Source: Clostridia bacterium (lineage in GTDB: Bacteria; Bacillota; Clostridia; Oscillospirales; Acutalibacteraceae). From it: a stretch of DNA of 35,904 nucleotides. The notes under the pieces are model-generated. The model worked only from the letters and a program-made list of their open reading frames with translations. It made no database searches and had not been told where the DNA came from. The first letter of the stretch is position 1; each line of letters starts with the position of its first letter. Location of the stretch: contig JAFQFZ010000010.1 in NCBI GenBank assembly GCA_017398425.1, positions 1 to 35,904 of the forward strand, given 5' to 3'. Below, piece after piece: positions 30,827 through 35,904 of this stretch. Position numbers and translations under genes: made by a program.

Positions 30827-32077
30827 TTACAGTTCGATCACCTTGCCGCCGTTCAAACGGGATTCCTCCGCGGCAAAGCACATCAAGTGGCTTTCGACCG
30901 ATACGTTGATGTCGGTGCGCAGATCGGTGCAGGTGCCCTCGATCGCGTCAAACAGACCGCTCATCATCAGATGGTCGCCGCCTCCGTGACCGTCAAAGTC
31001 ATCGGTCAGGTCGTGCACGTCGATGGTGTACATCGGTTTGCCGTGCGGGGTGACGTGGATAAGACCGGTGTCCATGTTAGCGTCGATCTGACCGCGTGTG
31101 CCCATCAGCTTGATCTGACGGCAGGGGAACTCGGTCAAGCCGGACATGGTGAACACGCCCGTAACGCCGTCTTCAAATTCCATGTTGATGGTCTGATGGT
31201 CCACAACGTCGTTGTCGCAATGGTAGACGCAACGACCGTAGGGACCGGTCTTGATCGCTTCGTACACACGCTCCACCGTCGGCTCGGTCACGAGCACTTC
31301 GGTCGGATAGGTTTGTCCGTTGGCGATGCCGGTGGCGGTGTTGGTGATGTAGATCTTTTCCGCATCATAGGGGCAATCGTCCTTGCACGCGCAACCGTCC
31401 ATGCAACGCAGGGCGGCACCCTCGGGAGCGCGATCGGCGCGGAATTCATACAACCCGCCGAACGATGAGAGACGCAGGCAACGCTTGCCGATGAGGAACA
31501 ACAAAATATCCATATCATGGCAGCATTTTTGCAGGATCATCGGCGTGCCGGTGCGCCAGTTACCGCGCACAAAGCTGTGCGCCTGGTGCCAGTAGCCGAC
31601 TTGCTCGATGGCTTGGAAGTTGACAAGCTCGCCGATCGCACCGCTCTGCAGAACGCGGCGCAGCTCGCTGTAAAACACGGTGTAGCGCAGGACGTGGCAC
31701 ACGGCGACCGTCAAACCGGTCTCGTTTACCTTTTCGCGCAGAGCAATGACTTCCTCTTTGCTCGGGGAGATCGGTTTCTCGAGCAACAGATGATAGCCGA
31801 GATCCAGTGCTTTGAGCGCAATGGCGACGTGCGTGTCGTCAGGGGTGGCGATGATGCACACATCCGCCAACTTCGGTTGCGCCAGCAGGCTGTCGGCGTC
31901 GACGTAGCATTGTTCGTCCGTCAGATCCCACAAACGCTTGGCAAGTTCGCGGTGATCCTCGCGGGGCTCCGCGATCGCAACGATCTTCATGCGTTCGGGG
32001 AATTTCTTTTGATACATGGCATAGGTCTCGCCGCCGCGCGAGCCGACGCCGATAATGGCAACGGTAAATTGTTTCAT
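30827..32077 (-). CDS. Gfo/Idh/MocA family oxidoreductase
   Basis: A 416-residue NAD(P)-dependent dehydrogenase. The Rossmann start is VAIIGVGSRGG, followed by the family's EKPIS motif (Lys in LLLEKPISPSKEE), and the C-terminal beta-sheet domain. A segment with four clustered Cys (CMDGCACKDDCPYD) is an insertion seen in some subfamilies and may bind a metal. HDMD is the catalytic-region motif. Start chosen at 32077 for AAGGA 10 bases upstream; an earlier ATG at 32095 would overlap rlmA by 4 bases. Middle gene of the rlmA-oxidoreductase-isomerase operon; oxidation of a sugar or inositol at carbon is likely. Confidence 0.88.
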   Translation of the reverse strand: MKQFTVAIIGVGSRGGETYAMYQKKFPERMKIVAIAEPREDHRELAKRLWDLTDEQCYVDADSLLAQPKLADVCIIATPDDTHVAIALKALDLGYHLLLEKPISPSKEEVIALREKVNETGLTVAVCHVLRYTVFYSELRRVLQSGAIGELVNFQAIEQVGYWHQAHSFVRGNWRTGTPMILQKCCHDMDILLFLIGKRCLRLSSFGGLYEFRADRAPEGAALRCMDGCACKDDCPYDAEKIYITNTATGIANGQTYPTEVLVTEPTVERVYEAIKTGPYGRCVYHCDNDVVDHQTINMEFEDGVTGVFTMSGLTEFPCRQIKLMGTRGQIDANMDTGLIHVTPHGKPMYTIDVHDLTDDFDGHGGGDHLMMSGLFDAIEGTCTDLRTDINVSVESHLMCFAAEESRLNGGKVIEL

Positions 32078-32091
32078 GTCATGCACTTCCT

Positions 32092-32904
32092 TCATCTTTC
32101 TTGTTTTTGATAGGTCAATATCGCAAAGCCGAGCTCGGTCGTGAGCGACGCGAGCGCGAGAAGCCGTTGCTGATCGTCCTGTCCGGTTTTGTAGTAGTAG
32201 GGGGTCATCTCGAACAGATGACGAATGTCGTCGGGCTCACGCAGGGTAACGGTGTCGTGAAGCTCCCGACGGGAGAGAAGGGTAAATCCGTCGATCGGGA
32301 CACGCTCGGGTTTGTTGAGGCGTACCTCGGGATAGATCGCTGCCTTGAGACCGTAGAGGTGCCGCTCGGTGGGGATCACGCGGATGAGATGCCCGCCCGG
32401 TTTGATCACGCGCGCCAGTTCCGCATCCGCCGTGGGGGCAAACACGCTGACCGTCACGTCGACGGATGCATCGGAAAACGGTAGGGAAAAGACGCTGGCA
32501 ACGGCGGTCTCCAGTTGCTTGGAACGCGCGTTGGCCATGCGCAGAGCGTCTTTGGAAATGTCGATGCCGCAAACGGCAAGCGACGGACAGCGGCGTTTGA
32601 GCTCAGCGGTGTAGTATCCTTCACCGCACCCGGCGTCCAGCAGTACACCGCCGCGGTTCACGTTCTCCACCGCCTCACACAGCGCGTCGCGCAGCGGAGT
32701 ATAGTAGCCGCGGTCGAGAAAATCGCGCCGCGCGACCAGCATACGCTTGTCATCTCCGTGACGCTTTAAAGACGATTGCTGCGAGCAAAGCAGATTGACG
32801 TATCCGTGGCGGGCGCGGTCAAAGCTGTGCCCGTTTTCGCACCGCAAGGAGGACTCGCTGTCGCGCAAAGGGCCGCGACATACCGGACAACAAAAATGCG
32901 ACAT
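32092..32904 (-). CDS. rlmA: RlmA-type 23S rRNA guanine-N1 methyltransferase
   Basis: A 270-residue SAM-dependent methyltransferase. The N-terminal zinc site has Cys6, Cys9, Cys22 and His26 (CPVC and CENGHSFD), as in RlmA. The methyltransferase fold begins with VLLDAGCGEGYYTAEL (SAM loop at about 88-98) and continues with GIDISKDALRMA and SVFAPTADAELARVIKPGGHL. In Gram-positive bacteria this family usually methylates G748, in E. coli G745. The ATG at 32904 has AAAGGG upstream; an open frame continues farther upstream without support. First gene of the operon; the other two members do sugar chemistry, so the grouping may be accidental. Confidence 0.88.
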   Translation of the reverse strand: MSHFCCPVCRGPLRDSESSLRCENGHSFDRARHGYVNLLCSQQSSLKRHGDDKRMLVARRDFLDRGYYTPLRDALCEAVENVNRGGVLLDAGCGEGYYTAELKRRCPSLAVCGIDISKDALRMANARSKQLETAVASVFSLPFSDASVDVTVSVFAPTADAELARVIKPGGHLIRVIPTERHLYGLKAAIYPEVRLNKPERVPIDGFTLLSRRELHDTVTLREPDDIRHLFEMTPYYYKTGQDDQQRLLALASLTTELGFAILTYQKQER

Positions 32905-32938
32905 CGAACCCCACCCTTTGACAACGTGTATTTGTTTC

Positions 32939-32944
32939 AGTATA
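32939..32944 (-). promoter_or_regulatory. Probable -10 of the rlmA operon
   Basis: TATACT on the minus strand about 35 bases before the ATG. No good -35 is seen at 17 bases. Confidence 0.5.
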
Positions 32945-33017
32945 GCATATCTTTTGCGAAAAATAAAGTAGCGAATGTGTGCAGAAACGTCTGCTCTTTT
33001 GCACAAATGTACCAAAA

Positions 33018-33050
33018 TAAAGAGGGAGCGGAATTTCCGCTCCCTCCAAA
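33018..33050 (-). terminator. Terminator of spoIIQ-like gene
   Basis: Hairpin GAGGGAGCGG-AAATT-CCGCTCCCTC followed by TTTATTTT on the minus strand. Confidence 0.85.
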
Positions 33051-33097
33051 TGCCCTTCTGACCGCCGGAGAAGATCTCCGTTTCCGAGGGCGGGTAT

Positions 33098-33817
33098 TCA
33101 CGAATCGGCGGTGGTGCGCGTCACGAGCTCGTCGCCGAGCAAGCGGGACACATCCACAGCGGTGCCGCTTTGATACAACTCGAGATGCAGATGCGGTCCG
33201 AGCGTGGTCTCGCAGGGGATCGAAGCGAGCTTGCCGATCTCTTGTCCCGCTTCCACGATCGATCCCATAGACAATCGACATTCCACGCCACGATAGATCG
33301 ACACGATACCGTCACCGTGGTCGACGGTAATGCATTTACCCCACAACGGATCTTCCTCGATACGGCTGATGTTCCCTTGCGCGAGTGCGTGCACCGCTTG
33401 CCCCTCTTCACCGTCAAAGTCCACCGCCGTATGCGTTTCGTAGCTTTGAAGTGTTTCGTTGTACGTCGGTTGCTCCGAAAACGGTGTCAGCACCACGTTG
33501 CCCATCGGCAGCACAAACAGCGACGGCGGCGTGGTAGATGTCGTTGCAGTGGCTGTTGCAGAGGAGGTCGTTGTCACCGTGGTAGGCTTCGCTTGTGTGA
33601 CTGCCGCCGGTGCCGCCGAGGTGGTGGCGCGCATTGTGGGAACGGTGGTGGGGGCGGTGTCCTTGAGCGGCGCGTTCGTTTCCTTTGAAAACGCGGACAC
33701 CGCCACACCGCCTACCGCCAGCAAGCAAAGTGCCAGTACGGCGTAAAACAGACGCGACGATTTTCGGGCGGACGTTGCATCCGGTTCGTCTTCGTGCAGA
33801 AAAGGCATCTTCGGCAT
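33098..33817 (-). CDS. spoIIQ: SpoIIQ-like M23 peptidase
   Basis: A 239-residue membrane-anchored LytM/M23 protein. Residues 1-21 are a short cytoplasmic end, about 22-42 a membrane helix, 50-98 a Thr/Ala-rich linker, then the M23 domain. Metal ligands are intact: His129 and Asp133 in THTAVDF, and His209 and His211 in GPHLHLE. Similar proteins in spore formers are SpoIIQ, which in the forespore membrane joins SpoIIIAH to form the engulfment channel. B. subtilis SpoIIQ lacks a ligand, whereas clostridial ones often keep the zinc site; this one keeps it. A plain cell-wall endopeptidase is the alternative. AAAGGAG precedes the ATG. The upstream region has a possible forespore-type promoter. Confidence 0.72.
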   Translation of the reverse strand: MPKMPFLHEDEPDATSARKSSRLFYAVLALCLLAVGGVAVSAFSKETNAPLKDTAPTTVPTMRATTSAAPAAVTQAKPTTVTTTSSATATATTSTTPPSLFVLPMGNVVLTPFSEQPTYNETLQSYETHTAVDFDGEEGQAVHALAQGNISRIEEDPLWGKCITVDHGDGIVSIYRGVECRLSMGSIVEAGQEIGKLASIPCETTLGPHLHLELYQSGTAVDVSRLLGDELVTRTTADS

Positions 33818-33855
33818 ATGGATTCTCCTTTGTATCGTATGGTGTGTTCACGTTC

Positions 33856-33885
33856 AGTATGCCGCACACACGGCGTTCTATGCAA
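33856..33885 (-). promoter_or_regulatory. Possible sporulation-type promoter of spoIIQ-like gene
   Basis: On the minus strand GCATA (33883-33879), 15-base spacer, GGCATACT (33863-33856). This resembles sigma-F/sigma-G promoters. The same bases also read as TTGCAT-N18-CATACT for sigma-A. Confidence 0.4.
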
Positions 33886-33905
33886 AAAAAATTTTTTCAA
33901 AAAAA

Positions 33906-33919
33906 CAAACATTTGTTTG
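33906..33919 (+). promoter_or_regulatory. LexA box at lexA -35
   Basis: CAAACATTTGTTTG, 12 of 14 to CGAACRNRYGTTYG, overlapping the lexA -35 TTGCTT (33917-33922). This position fits self-repression. Confidence 0.68.
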
Positions 33920-33945
33920 CTTTTTTGAAAAGTGTGTGGTATAAT
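33917..33945 (+). promoter_or_regulatory. Promoter of lexA
   Basis: TTGCTT (33917-33922), 17-base spacer, TATAAT (33940-33945). Confidence 0.8.
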
Positions 33946-33990
33946 AGCCTTGAAATAAGGGAAATTTCGAGTTTTTTCGGCATTTTTTTG

Positions 33991-34004
33991 CGAACAAACG
34001 ATTT
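33991..34004 (+). promoter_or_regulatory. Second, weaker LexA box in lexA leader
   Basis: CGAACAAACGATTT, a good left half-site and poorer right half, between the lexA promoter and start codon. Confidence 0.45.
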
Positions 34005-34041
34005 TTTATAGAAAAACAAATCGAAAAGGGAGGACGAGCTT

Positions 34042-34626
34042 TTGAAATCGCTCAATCCGAAACAGCAAAAGGTATTGGAATTTTTGCGCGAACGCGCGCA
34101 GGACGGTTTGCCCCCGACGGTGCGTGAGATCTGTGCCGCCGCCGACATCAAATCCACCTCCACCGTGCATGCCTATCTGAAGCTCTTGGAGGACGAGGGT
34201 TATATCTCGCGTCAAACGGGTCTCAACCGCGCCATCAAGCTCCCCGGCGAGAGCGTGGCGCGCGTGCCTCTCGTCGGTAAGGTCACGGCCGGTCTTCCGA
34301 TTTTGGCGGTGGAAAACGTGGAGGATTATGTGCCCTATTCGGGCGGCGGTTATCCCGCCAATGAGCTGTTTGCCTTGCGCGTGCAAGGCATGAGTATGAT
34401 GAACGCCGGCATTCTGGATCGCGACGTGGTCATCGTGCATCGCACTCCGGTGGCGCAAAACGGCGACATCGTCGTCGCACTTCTCGGAGACGAAGCGACC
34501 GTCAAGCGCATCTACATGGAAAGCGGCTACATTCGCTTGCAACCCGAAAATCCCGCTTTTGAACCGATCATCGTCGATGAGGTGGTCGTGCTCGGTCGCG
34601 TGGTGTCGCTGGTTCGCTATTTCTGA
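34042..34626 (+). CDS. lexA: LexA repressor
   Basis: A 194-residue SOS repressor. Residues 1-65 are the winged-helix DNA-binding domain (LPPTVREICAAADIKSTSTVHAYLKLLEDEGYI region). The cleavage site is Ala83-Gly84 in TAGLP, the nucleophile Ser118 in GMSM, and the general base Lys155 in ATVKRI. It starts with TTG, preceded by GGGAGG 7 bases away. Own promoter overlapped by a LexA box, so autoregulated. With recA in the same window it forms the core SOS switch. Confidence 0.97.
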   Translation: MKSLNPKQQKVLEFLRERAQDGLPPTVREICAAADIKSTSTVHAYLKLLEDEGYISRQTGLNRAIKLPGESVARVPLVGKVTAGLPILAVENVEDYVPYSGGGYPANELFALRVQGMSMMNAGILDRDVVIVHRTPVAQNGDIVVALLGDEATVKRIYMESGYIRLQPENPAFEPIIVDEVVVLGRVVSLVRYF

Positions 34627-34633
34627 TTTGGCA

Positions 34634-34670
34634 AAGCGCCTCTTGTCCGCTGTGACAAGGGGCGCTTTTT
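34634..34670 (+). terminator. Terminator of lexA
   Basis: Hairpin AGCGCCTCTTGTC-loop-GACAAGGGGCGCT (one G-U) followed by TTTTT. Confidence 0.9.
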
Positions 34671-34685
34671 CGACAGGATGCGGCA

Positions 34686-34714
34686 TTGACAAACCTCAAA
34701 AACCTCGCTATAAT
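34686..34714 (+). promoter_or_regulatory. Promoter of ssrA
   Basis: Perfect TTGACA (34686-34691), 17-base spacer, perfect TATAAT (34709-34714). The transcribed leader starts with hairpin ACCGCCG-TTCG-GACGGCGGT (34721-34740). Confidence 0.9.
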
Positions 34715-34756
34715 GGGAATACCGCCGTTCGGACGGCGGTATACTGTATGCAATAG

Positions 34757-35109
34757 GGGGGCGTAAAGGTTTCGACGGGGATTGTGACACACGGTAAGCG
34801 GGTAGCGGTGCAGGACCGCTATAAAACCTGACACTTTTTAAAATTAAACGACAACAATAAAGTTGCTCTCGCGGCCTAATTAGTGCTGCGCGTTCCGCCC
34901 GAGACTACCGCGACTTGGGATCGGAGCGTCGATTAGCGGTGAACGTGAACGGGTGCTTGTCGCTGCGCTCGTCATGACTTGGCGACTACCGTAAGCAACA
35001 GCCTGTCTGTCGGCGTTTGCTGAGGGGAATCTCAAAAGACAAACTCCACCCGGAGAAAGCTGTGTGAAGTGATTTTCGGACACGGGTTCGACTCCCGTCG
35101 CCTCCACCA
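34757..35109 (+). ncRNA. ssrA: Transfer-messenger RNA (tmRNA)
   Basis: A 353-base tmRNA that rescues stalled ribosomes and tags the unfinished protein. The ends GGGGGCG (34757-34763) and CGCCTCC (35099-35105) pair as a tRNA-like acceptor, followed by ACCA with encoded CCA. GGTTCGACTCC is the T-arm. The tag frame reads AAC GAC AAC AAT AAA GTT GCT CTC GCG GCC TAA (34847-34879), giving NDNNKVALAA with the usual ALAA end. Single-piece form. Perfect promoter upstream and a terminator at 35112. Confidence 0.95.
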
Positions 35110-35111
35110 TG

Positions 35112-35146
35112 AAAAAGGCACTTGCGAAAAGCAAGTGCCTTTTTCA
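35112..35146 (+). terminator. Terminator of ssrA
   Basis: Hairpin AAAGGCACTTGC-GAAAA-GCAAGTGCCTTT with flanking A and T tracts. Confidence 0.9.
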
Positions 35147-35149
35147 GTT

Positions 35150-35316
35150 AAATCCGTCCTTCAGACGGGTGAAATCATCTTCGATGATGAAATCCCCTTC
35201 GGGGATGAAATCCGACCTCGTCGGGTGGAAAGGACGGATTTTATTTCATCTGTGGCATAGCCACAGATTTCATCCAAGCTTTACTTGGATTTCATCGCGC
35301 TCTGCGCGATTTCATT
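35150..35316. repeat. Mirror-symmetric array of small hairpins behind ssrA
   Basis: Seven short hairpins in a row. The first four (CCGTC/GACGG, ATCATC/GATGAT, ATCCCC/GGGGAT, CCGAC/GTCGG) are joined by GATGAAATC-like links. The last three (ATCTGTGGC/GCCACAGAT, ATCCAAG/CTTGGAT, ATCGCGC/GCGCGAT) are joined by GATTTCATC, its reverse complement. AAATCCGTCC (35150-35159) and GGACGGATTT (35232-35241) enclose the first half. A related degenerate copy follows tRNA-Leu. Non-coding. Confidence 0.75.
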
Positions 35317-35343
35317 GAAATATTAGTTGATTTATGATACAAT
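35315..35343 (+). promoter_or_regulatory. Promoter of AT-rich gene
   Basis: TTGAAA (35315-35320), 17-base spacer, TACAAT (35338-35343). The -35 begins at the end of the hairpin array. Confidence 0.72.
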
Positions 35344-35405
35344 CGGTTTATTAAATTTTAATTTATTTAAACAAACTCTAAAACTACAATCAAGGAGTTG
35401 TAAAT

Positions 35406-35897
35406 ATGTTTAACGAGTATGTGTGGAAAATATATTTAAATGCTGATGGAAAAAACATTGTTGATCTGTTCGAGAAAAATCTATCAGGTGATTTAACTCC
35501 AAGTTATGCTAAAAGTATTTCTGCTTTACATAAATCGTATTGTGCAAGTAGTGTGATAGTTGACAATTTATTGAATGAATTAGAAACAACTTATGAAATT
35601 GTAAAAGCGGGTGTTTATGCTTTTGAAGATGGTGAATATACGATTGATAGCGCAATGTCTATTCTCTATGATGAATTAAAATCAGAGGACGGTACAACGG
35701 CGCAATCTATATTTGAAAATTTTTCAGATCTTATAGCATATTACACCACTTTATTTGCAAGAGAACTGCCTGAATTATTTGTACCTTATTACTTCAAATA
35801 TAACTTTAATATTCTTGAAAAAATTGCAAATGAATTTGAAATTGTTCTTCCTGAAATTCCTTTAAAAAAAGATTATGAGGGTCGTGTCGTTTATTAA
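35406..35897 (+). CDS. AT-rich protein of unknown function (possible island gene)
   Basis: A 163-residue protein with no family I recognise. It is mostly helical, with an acidic stretch and a segment ELPELFVPYYFKYNFNILEKIANEF near the end. No signal peptide and no clear membrane helix are seen. Its base composition and codon use (many AAA, TTA and ATT codons) differ sharply from every other gene here, a sign of recent transfer. AAGGAG lies 8 bases before the ATG. Right after its stop, AAGGAGAGC at the window edge looks like a ribosome binding site, so a second gene of the same unit probably follows. It sits just beyond ssrA, a common island insertion site. Confidence 0.75.
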   Translation: MFNEYVWKIYLNADGKNIVDLFEKNLSGDLTPSYAKSISALHKSYCASSVIVDNLLNELETTYEIVKAGVYAFEDGEYTIDSAMSILYDELKSEDGTTAQSIFENFSDLIAYYTTLFARELPELFVPYYFKYNFNILEKIANEFEIVLPEIPLKKDYEGRVVY

Positions 35898-35904
35898 GGA
35901 GAGC

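Noticed and set aside
34880-35134. Minus-strand frame across ssrA
   Set aside because: Overlaps the tRNA-like end of tmRNA; a known source of false proteins.
35150-35316. CRISPR array
   Set aside because: Links are only about 9 bases, the intervening units are palindromes, and the link flips orientation halfway; no cas genes in view.

Overview
This window looks like a chromosomal piece of an anaerobic, probably spore-forming, high-GC member of the Clostridia (Oscillospiraceae/Ruminococcaceae-like). The main clues are four secreted proteins with dockerin repeats, a SpoIIQ-like M23 protein, Firmicutes-only families (DUF6062, DUF3787), Bacillus-type LexA boxes, a flavodiiron oxygen-scavenging protein, a superoxide-reductase-like domain and CCA-encoding tRNA genes. 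Taxonomy is inferred from gene content only.

Layout. 1-2.0 kb: minus-strand lipoprotein and dockerin-nuclease. 2.1-2.4 kb: tRNA-Leu(CAA) followed by a repeat element. 2.4-17 kb: carbohydrate and cell-surface block with a GH13 glucosidase, two paralogous CE2-type SGNH esterases with dockerins, a GHL10-domain surface protein, an ATP-grasp protein, a CHAP/SH3/dockerin protein and a GH2 glycosidase, with LOG-family and hypoxanthine phosphoribosyltransferase genes between them. 17.1-17.6 kb: tRNA-Ala(GGC) and a gene-free, hairpin-rich stretch. 17.6-21.1 kb: an HTH/superoxide-reductase fusion, a HAD hydrolase, a flavodiiron protein and an HD-domain protein. 21.3-27.5 kb: a lone EctB-type aminotransferase, a membrane-anchored metallophosphoesterase, AraC regulator plus alanine racemase, class II aldolase and DUF6062. 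27.5-29.8 kb: a 480-base gene-free control region, a small membrane protein, recA with an SOS box, and a DUF3787 protein. 29.9-32.9 kb: an RlmA-type methyltransferase, a Gfo/Idh/MocA oxidoreductase and a sugar isomerase/epimerase in one operon. 33.1-35.1 kb: SpoIIQ-like peptidase, lexA with SOS boxes, and ssrA (tmRNA). 35.1-35.9 kb: a mirror-symmetric array of small hairpins, then an AT-rich gene unlike the rest of the window and a ribosome binding site for a further gene just beyond the edge.

How it fits together. Secreted hydrolases, GH13 and GH2 enzymes and sugar-metabolism genes suggest life on glycans. The SOR-like regulator and flavodiiron protein suggest defence against oxygen. recA and lexA 5 kb apart, each with its own LexA site, form the core of the SOS response. 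Promoters are mostly readable as TTGnnn-N17-TATACT/TATAAT.

Most unusual signals: the hairpin array behind ssrA and a related degenerate element behind tRNA-Leu; inverted copies of the tRNA-Ala T-arm behind that tRNA; a cluster of seven TTTTYCAC boxes upstream of the recA region; the HTH-SOR fusion; and the AT-rich gene at the right edge, which may open a genomic island at ssrA.
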